A stretch of DNA of 64,000 nucleotides from Laburnicola sp. R22_1 (lineage: Eukaryota > Ascomycota > Dothideomycetes > Pleosporales > Didymosphaeriaceae), in the NCBI GenBank assembly GCA_014281115.1, contig JACONQ010000010.1, positions 1,922,001-1,986,000 on the forward strand, read 5' to 3'. Numbering within the stretch: the stretch's first letter is position 1; each line of letters starts with the position of its first letter. Of this stretch, positions 43,905 through 54,200 are shown one piece after another. The notes beneath the pieces were generated by a model. The model was given only the letters and a program-made list of their open reading frames with translations, had not been told where the DNA came from and searched no databases. A program made the translations under genes and the position numbers.

Positions 43905-44160
43905 ACTTAGGGGTAGAATAATAAACAGCTTTTATCTTAAATAATATAATAAAAAAGGTAGAGCCCTCTACTTAGTAATTATACAAAAAGACTTTTTGTA
44001 ATTATCTTTTACGCTCTTTTTAATTACTAAGTAGAGGGCTTTGCTTTTTCTACTATATTATTTAAAATAAAAGTCTTTATTATTAGAAAGAGAAATATCG
44101 CAGGGCTTTTAGTATACGGTATAACGCTATAAGGAAAGCTACAAGTCTTTATTATTCTAC
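43905..44160. repeat. Foldback MITE-like element with a short internal insertion
   Basis: A palindromic structure: GTAGAGCCCTCTACTTAGTAA near 43960 is mirrored near 44014-44047, and the outer ends CTACTTAGGGG and CCTCTAAGTAG are mirrored too. About 60 bp near 44090-44145 interrupt the right arm, flanked by a 14-bp direct repeat AAGTCTTTATTATT. Confidence 0.7.
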
Positions 44161-44247
44161 CTCTAAGTAGTTAATTAATAATATAAAAAAGACTAGTAAT
44201 ACTATAAATTTAATCTTTGGATAGATTTATAGAGAGAATATTACGCC

Positions 44248-44332
44248 TTTTTTAATTACTAAGCAGGGGGCTCTGCTTTTTTTATCATGTTATTTAAGAT
44301 AAAAGCCTTTGTCGTCCTACCACTAGGTAGAT
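44248..44332. repeat. Half copy of the foldback MITE family
   Basis: Contains AAGCAGGGGGCTCTGC and ends in CTAGGTAG, nearly identical to 1958-2041. Confidence 0.65.
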
Positions 44333-44475
44333 AAAATAATGCCATATAGAGAGAATACTAGTTTTTAATTATTTAATTTATTAGTAATTAATAAAAACTC
44401 TATATTTTACTAGTTATTATTTATATTACGTAATATTCTTATATAAAAATATAGTACTAATAAAATATTATTTAA

Positions 44476-45170
44476 TATAAGGGCGGTACACGGCCTTATA
44501 GAGTAAATCTCTCTAGAATAGCTAGAATAGTTAAAAGAGCTAGTTAAATTAAGACTATTCTAAGATAGTAGATAAGAAAGGGATGTGGAGGGCCCTTTCT
44601 TATATAGAGGGCAGCGTAGGGTATAGGCCTATACTAGCTACACGCTAACACTAACTAGAAAAGGCGCCTTTAGGAAGGTAAAAGGCGTAAATAGGGGAAA
44701 TAAGGTATAAAAGAAAGGTAATAAGATATGCTTCATAGAAAGGCTAGCATAGGACTATTATATAACTCCCTTTTAAGGTTTAAAAATAGGAAGGAAAGTA
44801 TATAAAAATAGGGTGTTTTAGCAGATTTTTAACGTAACTAGCACTATTTTAGGGCTAAAAAGGGTTATAATAGGGGCAATAGGCTCCTATAGTTCTAATA
44901 GTAGCCTTAGGTTTTAATTTAGTTACTATTTACTAAAGATATTAAGGAAAGTTATTAGGGGTAAATTAGTAGATTAGTAGAAAAATGCGATAGAAACTAT
45001 ATCTTAGCGTTTAGTATTTTATTAATAGAGTGTATCTTTAGCTTTAATACTATATAAAAACGCGGTTAGCTAAAAAATTTCTAGTTAGTTTATTACGCGT
45101 GGGCGTAATTATATTATATAATATTTCTAGTACTATAAAAGAGTGTTAAAAATATATTAACCTAACTATG
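44476..45170. repeat. Long terminal repeat (family 2), full copy
   Basis: Starts ATAAGGGCGGTACACGG and ends CCTAACTATG, about 695 bp. Matches 49627-49910 directly and 57211-57900 inverted. Confidence 0.7.
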
Positions 45171-48100
45171 CAGTTTTTAATTAGGGTAGTACTACTAGTA
45201 GTAGTAGGGACGTCTAGAGGTAAAGGTGCTAAAAGTTATAGGTGCCCTATGCGCGCGTGTTAGTTAGAATACTACTAAATTAGTAGTAAGCTAGCTAGTA
45301 GAGGAGTTACTAAGGGCAAGAGTACTAAAAGTAATAGGTGCCTATATATAGTAGACTAGCTAGGGAGCTACTTAACTAGTAGTAAACTAGGCCACCTATT
45401 TTAGTGGCTTAGGATGCCCCTAGGAGCAAAATAAGTTAGGTAACTAGTAGATTAAAGTAAGGGCTAATAGTTAGGAGGAAGCTTCTAATTATTAGTGGTC
45501 TAGAAGATTTTAATAGGTAGTTTACTATTAAAATTATTATTTAAGTATCCTTTCTATAAGGAGTTAGACTTAGGGTTAATTAGGTTAGTAAATTTAGAGT
45601 TATTATTAGGAAGGTTATTATAATAGATAGGCTCTTTATTTTCTAATCTGCTGCTATAATAGGCAGTGCTATAATCTTTAGGGCCATTACTATAGTAAGT
45701 AATACGAAGTTCTCCTTTTTAGTTAGTAATTTAGTAGGGCAAAAGGGTACTAACCTAGGTTGTTTTAGCTAGAGTAGTTTTAATTAAATAGTTAATTCTA
45801 CAGGCAAGAGCTGCCTCATTTGCGGATTAGCTTCTCTAGTAAGTTTACAGTCTCTAGGCCTAGAGTTAGAGGTAAGACCTAAATTCTACTATATAATTTC
45901 TAGGGACTAGTCTTACTAGTAGCTTTCTTAGGTAGTAGGGACAGGGTGACTAAAAGATAATTTGGAGGTAGCTTAACAGCCTTAATGCTACATCTTTGTT
46001 AAAGGTGACTAAAAGATAATTTGTTATCTAATAGATCTTTGTCTAAGGAAGGTAGCTTAACAGCCTTAATGCTACTATCTTTGTAATAAAGGTTTAGTCC
46101 TTATAGTCTGCTAAGTGTAGGCCATAACTAGGTTCCTTAGTGTTAACTAGGTAGTTAGCTAGATTATAGTCCCCTATTTTATAGAAAACAAACTATATAG
46201 TAATACTACGTTTATTAATATTAAGCTAGGCTATAAAATAGGTGTTTACTTTTACGCTTCTCTTTCCTATAAAGTTCTTAAGGGAGATTAGTATCTTTAG
46301 ATAAAGGAGTTTAGCTTTAAGCTATTTTTATACTATCTTTATATACCTTAAAGTAATAAGGTTATAAGCGCTAGCAATAGTGTCTATTAAGACTTGCAAC
46401 CTAAAAGCTAATCCTTAAAATTTAATTTGCACTAGTATAACTAGCTAGGAGCCTCTAAATAGCTTAGGAACTCTTACTATCTTACTACCTATAGGTAGTA
46501 ATTTTGGTTTAGCATCTACGTTTTATAGTTAAAATTATAGTTTATTTAGATTAATTAGTTTAGTGGCTTCTATATAAGCTACTAGATTAGAGTAGTCTAG
46601 TAGTATATATTTAAAGTCTTATTATCTAACAAATTACCTACCTCCAAATTAGAGTAGTAGGCAATACTAAGTTTATTTAAATTAAGATTATTCTCTACTT
46701 TTATATTCGCTTATATAGCTGCCTTAGGGTAGTAGCGTAAGTGTGGGTCTCTAAGTTTCTTACTATAGCTAAAGTAGGTGTTATGCTTTATACACTATAC
46801 TTTAGTCTAATTATAAAAAGTTAAAAGAAAAAAGTAGGTCTAGAATAGGGTATTTATTTTCTAGTTGCTGTGTATAAGAACGAGTATTAATCTAGAGAGT
46901 AGTATTTTATAAGGAGTTTTTATATATGTCTAGAAAGGGTTTATTATGCTATTATTATAGAGAGTATAGCTAACTACAGTTATCTAGCGTTTAATTACTA
47001 GGTAGTTAATATTAGGGTCTTCTATCTCTTTCTAAAGTATTAACTTAAGACTTCTAGTTAACTTAAGTTATAATTTGTCCTTCTAGATCTTTGCGTCTAG
47101 TCTACCTTTCCTAGCTAGGCTCTTAAAAGCCTATAGAAATGTCTAGGCGTTTATTCTATTAGAGAGAAAAAACTTATAAAACTTCTTATATGCCTATTAG
47201 AAAGTAAAGAGATTATAGTAAGTCTCTTTTAGAAATTTAAAAAGTGCTTTAGGTTTATAATCTTTTTAAAGGGCCTAATTAATTTAACACTAATTTTACG
47301 CTGCCTTTTAAGGCGCGCCTCTAAGGTAGCTAAGAATAGCTTTTATAAGATTATCTTAATTTTTCTTATTATTATTACCTTAATAATAGTCTATGTTTAC
47401 GCGGATTTTATTGCGCATATTCTCTAGCTAATTTTTAATACTAGAACTAGCTTAATCTTTTTTATAGTACTTATTAATATTAAATAGCTTTACAAAGCAT
47501 CTTAGCTTAGATATACTAGAGGTAGTAAAAGCGTGTCTGTCCTAAGGTATATCTATCTAGGCGCTATTAGCGAGCTTAGTTTATATGTGTCTAGAGACTA
47601 GAGAGTAGTATAAGGTATTATTTAGTTATAGAGTAGGCACTATAAGCTAGAGTAGATAATAGGGTGTATATTAGAGCGCTAGCTAGGGCGTATATTAGAA
47701 CACAACTAAATAGGATAAGTTTTACTTAGTTATATAAGAGTAGCGTAAACTATATAGTAGATTAGGTATTCTTAAACTAGGGTTTTTTAGAGATATATAA
47801 GTGTGGTGCTATAGATTATAAGTATTTTAATAAAAGGGAGAGCTTTATTAAAGGTAAATAAGTTCTCTTTAATAGCTGCGTTATTAGCACTATTAGAGTA
47901 GAATTAGAATTTCTCTTCTATTATATATATTATAGTATAAGGTGTCTGTGCCTTAAGTATAGTAAAAGCTTATTTAAATATATTAGCACGCTTATATAAA
48001 GTCTAAATAATACTCTCCTATTTAGAATTATCTTCAGACTTTATAATAACTCTAGCCACTAATTCTAGTAACTTCTATAAAAGCAGGCCTTAAGAAAAGT

Positions 48101-48950
48101 AATATTAAGCCTAAAGCTAATAGGTAGCAAGTAATTGTTTTATTTCTAGGCTGTGCTAGAGCGATTAGTCTAGTTTAAATTACGCTAAAAACACGCTAAA
48201 CTTTCTAGTAGCATTAAGTTTAGCTTTGCCTTAGTGCGTAAGCCACTTAAAGTCTATTAGTAAAAATTTATTACCTAGCTAATCTACTTTAAGTGCAACA
48301 ACGTATTAATTATACTTAGAAGCGTTATAAGAAATTTTATTAGAGTAGACCTTTCTAAGTAGTTTAACTATACTCTTCTTTTTTATAAGACTAGGAAGGC
48401 AACTAGTAGTTTTAGAAGAAACTATTAGTTGCTTTCCTTACTTAATAAATAATAGATTACTAGTAAGGTAAAATAGGGAATTCTACTATAAGTGTGATAT
48501 AAGCTATTATTAGTAAGGTGTAGGCAAATATCCCCCTTTATATTATCTATCTTAGAACTATCTAGGGGTAGAGAGAACGCAGAAAATATTTTAGAAGTCT
48601 TCTAAATTAAAGGATAGTAGCTTACTATAGTATAGGTAGTAGTAGGGTTAAGTAAAGTAGAGGTTATAGAGAAAGTGTAGTAGATAGACCTATAGTAGTA
48701 GGTCTTATATAGCGTATAAGCTAGTGTATAGTCTAAGCTAGGTAAAAGATAAAGTATAAGATAAAATATATAAAACTTTAACTTCTATGTTATCTCTATA
48801 GCCTAACTCTAATCTCCTAGCTTTGTGCCTTATGCCCTTACTATAATAGCGCTAGAAGGTAGTTATTAGGCAAGTTAGCTCTGCAGAGTATAGCGTAGTA
48901 GTTATTGTTTATTAATTATTATTTATATTTAGAATGTTAGGACTTTTAGG
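45170..48950. other. Interior of LTR family 2 element, no gene
   Basis: TA-rich sequence without usable frames. 45947-46085 holds a tandem duplication: GTGACTAAAAGATAATTTG and GGTAGCTTAACAGCCTTAATG each occur twice, about 70 bp apart. Confidence 0.4.
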
Positions 48951-48954
48951 GCAG

Positions 48955-49520
48955 CCTCTCTAAATAGACCATAGCGTAGAGTAATAACTGCCTAGCATAA
49001 CTAGTAACTAATAAACTAATACACCCTTACTAACTTATAGTGGGTAAAGAAGTATAAAAGTGGCCTCTTAAATAGGCCTTAGCGTAGTATAATAACTACC
49101 TAGCATAACTAGTAACTAATAAACTAATATACTCTTACTAACTTATAGTAGGCAGAGAAGTTATATTAGTAGTCTTATAGACCTTAGGTAGTGTAACAAC
49201 TACCTAGCATAACTAGTAACTAACCTAATACACCCTTACCTACTTATAGTAGGTAGAGAAGTTATATTAGTAGTTTTATAGACCTTAAATAGTGTAATAA
49301 CTATCTAGTATAACTAGTAACTAACTTAATACACCCTTACCTACTTGTAGTAGGTAGAGGAGTTATATTAGTGGTCTTATAGACTTTAGCGCAGAACTAC
49401 TATCTAGCACAACTAGTAACTAATAAACTAATACACTCTTACCTACTTATAGTAGGTAGAAAAGTTATATTAGTAGTCTTATAGATTTTAGAAAACTACC
49501 TAGTACAACTAGTAACTAAT
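48955..49520. repeat. Minisatellite, about six copies with shrinking period
   Basis: The anchor CCTAGCATAACTAGTAACTA or its variants recurs at 48991, 49099, 49203, 49304, 49403 and 49499. The spacings are 108, 104, 101, 99 and 96 bp. Confidence 0.85.
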
Positions 49521-49626
49521 AAGGTAAAACTTTTACTAATTTAACTACCTATAGGTAGCGTCTTAAAAAAGGAGTAGATATTATGTCGCTATCTATAGCT
49601 AAATAAAAGGTTAATCTTAGAATAAT

Positions 49627-49910
49627 ATAAGGGCGGTATATAGTCTTATAGGGCAAACCTCTTTAGGATAGCTAGAATAGTTAAAAGAGCTAGTTAAATT
49701 AAGACTATTCTAAGATAGTAAATAAGAAAGGGACATAGGGGGCCCTTTCTTATATAGAGGGTAGCGTAGGGCATAGGCACACGCTAGCTACGCGCTAACA
49801 CTAACTAGAAAAGGCGTCTTTAGGAAGGTAAAAGGCGCAGATGGGGGAAATAGGGTGTAAAAGAAAGGTGATAGGGTGTACTTAGTAGAGAGACCGGCAT
49901 AGAACTATTA
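49627..49910. repeat. Truncated LTR of family 2
   Basis: Matches 44477-44760 and then stops abruptly at AACTATTACA. The remaining ~410 bp of the LTR are missing. Confidence 0.7.
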
Positions 49911-50115
49911 CATTTAAAATTTTAAAATAGTTGTAATAAAAATAAAGTAATTAAAAAGTTATTAAAGTTTACACTTTTTATAATAGTGTTATTTACTAAG
50001 CTACTAATTTTTATTTAATCTAATTCTTTTATAAAATTATAAAACTATATTCTTTATATTTTTAAACTTATAAAATCTAGAATTTAGAACTAGATAGAAT
50101 TTTTATATAATATAC

Positions 50116-50205
50116 TAGTAATTACTATTATTATATTAAATAGTAATTACTATTATTATATTAAATAGTAATTACTATTATTATATTAAATAGTAATTAT
50201 TATAT
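50116..50205. repeat. 25-bp tandem repeat
   Basis: TAGTAATTACTATTATTATA-type unit of 25 bp, about 3.6 near-perfect copies. A 15-bp GCTTAYTAAGTRGCT array follows at about 50258-50312. Confidence 0.85.
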
Positions 50206-50349
50206 AGTAAAAGACTTTAATTAAGTCTTAACTTTATACTTTAATTTTTATTAAAAAGCTTATTAAGTAGCTTACTAAGTAGCTTATTAAGTGGCTTACT
50301 AAGTGGCTTACTATTTTGTTTTAAATTCTAGCTAATTATATATGTGTGT

Positions 50350-50910
50350 TATTAAATTAACTACCTAGGACTAGAATAATAAAGGCTTTTATCTTAAATA
50401 ATATAATAAAAAGGTAGAGCCCTCTACTTAGTAATTAAAAAGAGCGTATAGAAGATAATTATAAAAAAAGCGCTAGCGAATTATAAGGTTTTATTTACTA
50501 ATTACTTAGTATTATATATATTATTAAATTACATATCTAGAAGTACAATAACAAAGGCTTTTATCTTAAATACTATAATAAAAATGTAGAGCCTCCTACT
50601 TAGTAATTAAAAACAGCGTAAAAAAGTAATTATAAAAAAGCGTAGTATTATATAAGTAGTATAAATACTTTACATACTTTAAATACTTTAACTACTTTAA
50701 CTACTTTAACTACTTTAACTACTTTAAATACTTTAAATACTTTAAATACTTTAAATACTTTAAATATATTAGTAGTACAGGTATATATTCTTATATGTAT
50801 TGTTAAATTATCTACCTAGAGGTAAAATAATAAAGGCTTTTATCTTAAATAATATAATTAAAAAAGCAGAGCCCCCTACTTAGTAATTAAAAATAGCGTA
50901 ATATTCTTAT
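50350..50910. repeat. Three MITE-arm copies and a 10-bp tandem array
   Basis: MITE arms start near 50354, 50520 and 50805; each runs from a TTAAATTA-type flank through CTACCTAG or its variant and GGCTTTTATCTTAAATA to TACTTAGTAATTAAAAA. Between the second and third lies an ACTTTAAATA/ACTTTAACTA array at 50653-50765, about eleven units. Confidence 0.7.
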
Positions 50911-51284
50911 ATAATTTTATATATAAGTATACTAAAAATATTATTACTAGTATATACTAAGCTACTAAGGTATATAACTATATATAAAGCTATATAAATA
51001 CTATCCCTCCTGGGCAGGAGTATAAACTACCTCTACTTATTAGTTTTTAAGTGGCCCCACTACGTTTAATTACTAAGTTTTTTTATTACGTTACTAGCGC
51101 CTATATAATATTATATAATATTATATAATATTATATGCGTGCTAAGCTCTAGAACTAGAGTACGTTAAAGTTTTTCTAACGCCTCCTCTAGCTTCTAAGA
51201 CAACTAACCCTACAATAATAACACTCTAACTTGCTTACCTACCTACTATATTACTAGATAATTAGCACTACTTTATAACCTTTT

Positions 51285-51402
51285 ACTAATCTCTTTTTAT
51301 TAACACCTTAAAACGCTTTTCTGTGTATACAATAGTAGGAGGAATATCTGCTATTATTATAATATTTTTATTAGAAACCCCTTAGTCGCAAAAAAAAAAA
51401 AA
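51285..51402 (-). repeat. Terminal-motif repeat ending at CTTAGTCGC-A(n)
   Basis: About 115 bp; in this orientation it reads AACACCTTAAAACGCTTTTC and ends CCCCTTAGTCGCAAAAAAA. Related copies lie at 51777-51892, 57090-57210, 57903-58030, 59726-59850 and 60478-60598. Confidence 0.7.
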
Positions 51403-51776
51403 TACAAACCATAACCTTTTACTATATTACTAGATAATTAACTACTTAAAACTCCTATTTTACTTTACTACTATAGTATATAACAAATTGCGCACGCGCA
51501 CTCCCTACTTCTAATACTAAATAGCACTCTAATACTTTGCTAGCCTTACTTTATCTATTACCTATAGAAATTCTATAGTATAAGCGTGTACCTATATATG
51601 CCTAATATCTCTTATAACTATTTTATATAGATCCTACTCTAATAATTATACTACACCTTTTTTAGGTTATATAGCCTTACTTTATTCTTTTAGAGCCCTT
51701 TATAACTTTTACTTATCCTCTCTTATTATCTTTAAAAGTACATCTAGTAACCCTTATTAATATAGCCAAGTATGGG

Positions 51777-51892
51777 GTTTTTTTTGCGACTAAGGAGTTT
51801 CTAATAAAACCATTACAATAATAGCAGATATCCCTCCTACTATTATATACATAGAAAAGCATTTTAAGGTGTTAATAAAAAAGGGTTATAGC
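51777..51892 (+). repeat. Terminal-motif repeat, inverted partner
   Basis: Starts TTTTTTTTGCGACTAAGG and is the inverted counterpart of 51285-51402 across a 374-bp spacer. Confidence 0.7.
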
Positions 51893-52800
51893 TAAGTATA
51901 AGGCAGCTAAACTAATAGAGAGTAAGCTATAAGTTAAATTCTATGTGCTTATTAACGTAGTAGAACTCTAATAAACTAGCTAAGATACTCTATTTGCTAT
52001 ACTACTTATATTCTACTACTATATAGTTAGTAATATTAGGCGTTTAATCTTTACAATACTATTTCTAGCTAGCTCTATTATTATTACTATTATTGTCTTT
52101 TTATTATATATATAGACGTGTAACTACTCGCCTAGTAGTAATAGTATTATTAGGACGAGGAATAGCTATACTAAATTATAACCTTAAGGTCTCTAGCTTA
52201 TGCAACAATTAAATATATTATATAGTAGATAGATAAGTACTTAATTTATATCTAGTTACAAATTTTATATTATATGTGTATAGGCAACTGCGTATTATAT
52301 TATTAACTATCTCTAATATAATGGACTAATTTGCACATACTAATAAATAGTTATAATATATAGTTTTTAGCCTAACCTATTTTTAAGCTACTTTACCTTT
52401 TTTACTATATTTTTAGCACACCTATAGCTTTCCTTTATAGTATTATACTATATACTAAAAGGTCTATACTATTTCTCTTCTATATATAAATACTATAAGT
52501 ATATATAAAGCTATATTTCTCTCCTAGAGTTAATTTATAATATTACGTAATCCTAGGCTACCTATTTAACTAACTACTATATTACGTAATTAATAAGTTC
52601 TTTAATAATATTTTTTGCTATAATAATAATAATAATAATAAGTATAATAGTAACTAACCTAACTATTTTATTAACTCTCTTTTATAGTAGATTTTCCTTG
52701 CAACTAGCAAGCTATATTCTGCCCCCCTAAGACCTTACCACTACCTATCTCCCCTATGCTCCTATTACTGCTACTTACTCTTACCCTTATTACTTAGTTA
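51893..52800. repeat. AT-rich repeats including the empty copia target
   Basis: About 52320-52480 is an inverted paralog of the sequence split by the copia element; the target TATAG is uninterrupted at 52436-52440. About 52560-52800 matches 58360-58590 and includes an AAT microsatellite near 52624. No gene. Confidence 0.55.
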
Positions 52801-53423
52801 TTATTATTAACGTTTCTATTGCTTCTAAATTTTCTATAAAGTAAATACAGCCATAGGCAAATTGTATAGGTAGACGGGGGGCACTTTCCCCTAGTGAAAA
52901 AAGCTCTTTAAAGGGGGTTAAGAGAAAACTAACACTAGTGGCCTATTGTCTATCTAAAGCGTAAATTGAAATTTTTAACAAAGTTTTTCCTAAATTAGAA
53001 GATAGTAATATGCCTTAATTAACTTTCTCGTCCTATGAGTTTAAATCTTAATAACTTATTAAGACTAGTAACTAGTTAAAGATTTCCTAATTATTAGAGG
53101 TACTTGCTAATAGCTTTCCTGTCCTATAAGTTTAATCTAGTAACTTAGTTAAGACTAGCTCAAATAGTTAGAAATTTCTTAATTATTAGAGATACTAGCT
53201 TATTTAGGCTACTTTTCTTCTTATCCACAAGGATTGGTTTTTTGGTGTTTAAAAACTAGAGGGGGAGAGGACGAGATTCGAACTTGCTAAGGAGTCTAAG
53301 TTTTCGCTTATTTCTAGACTAAAATCCTCGCTTATGGTCCCCTATCACAGCGTAGATTCACTATCTAGACTTCTACTATACTTAGACAACCTTACGCCCG
53401 TACCTACCACAATACGCCTCTCT
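52801..53423 (-). mobile_element. 623-bp insertion with tRNA-like boxes, candidate SINE
   Basis: Flanked by ATTACTTAGTTA (52789-52800) and ATTGCTTAGTTA (53424-53435). The paralogous sequence at about 58580 is continuous, so this segment is an insertion. On the minus strand, 53345-53265 has a B-box-like GTTCGAATCTC and an A-box-like TAAGCGAGG about 45 bases before it, spaced as in a tRNA. The acceptor stem does not pair well, so a functional tRNA is unlikely. It also holds a ~95-bp internal duplication at 53020-53200. Confidence 0.5.
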
Positions 53424-53435
53424 ATTGCTTAGTTA

Positions 53436-54200
53436 TAGTTCTTTACCTTAATAGTATTCTAGATAATTACTATTATATCTATAAGCTTCTTGCGCTATAA
53501 CTGCACTTTTAAACTTCTATAGTCTCTAAGGAACTACTACTTATTATCTAGTAGCCGCCCTATACCTTTGCTTTGCTAGTTCTTAATCTTAAGCTTTTTT
53601 AGTAATGCCTTTACTTTGTCCTATTATAATGGTATAAATATCTAACTTAATTCTCTATCTAGGTACTAAAGAAGTGCTTTGCACTCTAGAATCTAAAATT
53701 ATAAAACTAGCTAATAGGGCCTAAATAGATAGGGCTAGGTGTTATTAAAGATATTAAGATTAAGAGGCCTCTCTAACAACTCTACCTACTATATAAGATT
53801 GCTAAATCTCTAGAAATTATTTTTAACTTTACCTAGCTAATCCTCTATATACTTTTAGAACTCTACTATAGCTATATTGCCCTATATAAAAGAAGTAGTG
53901 TAGTTAAGCTACTAGAATATTATTAGGTTGGTAAATATAATAGATAAAGAGCTAAATTTAAAAGATAGTAGTAGTAGTTATATATTAAAGATAAAAATTT
54001 AGTGTACTAGACATTACTAATATTATAAGAAGTAGACTTTATACACTATATATATAGCAAACGATAGTTGCGCTATAGATACTAGATTATAAATGTAATA
54101 ACTAAACTATAGTTAAGTATTCTATTACCTATACTGCTTCTATAGTTACGACTCTATAGTTTACTATAGCTTTCTAATAGTTTACTCTTTAGAATAATAT
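53436..54200. repeat. Recurrent element, copy A (after insertion)
   Basis: Matches 58590-59330 closely, with the pair differing almost only by transitions. Its last part (GACTCTATAGTTTACTATAGC) is also seen at 59300 and 61905 and in the younger 272-bp insertion at 420-691. Confidence 0.6.

Larger units (their letters stand above)
44476..49910. mobile_element. Second LTR-retrotransposon family, degenerate element
   Basis: It is bounded by a long terminal repeat at 44476-45170 and a truncated direct copy at 49627-49910. The interior has no recognisable coding signature, contains tandem duplications, and is TA-rich. A third LTR copy, inverted and apparently solo, lies at 57211-57900. Orientation is undetermined. 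Confidence 0.6.

Noticed and set aside
53265..53345. A functional tRNA gene on the minus strand
   Set aside because: B-box and A-box-like segments exist, but the acceptor and T stems do not pair well and no clear anticodon arm forms. It is kept only as a candidate tRNA-derived repeat.
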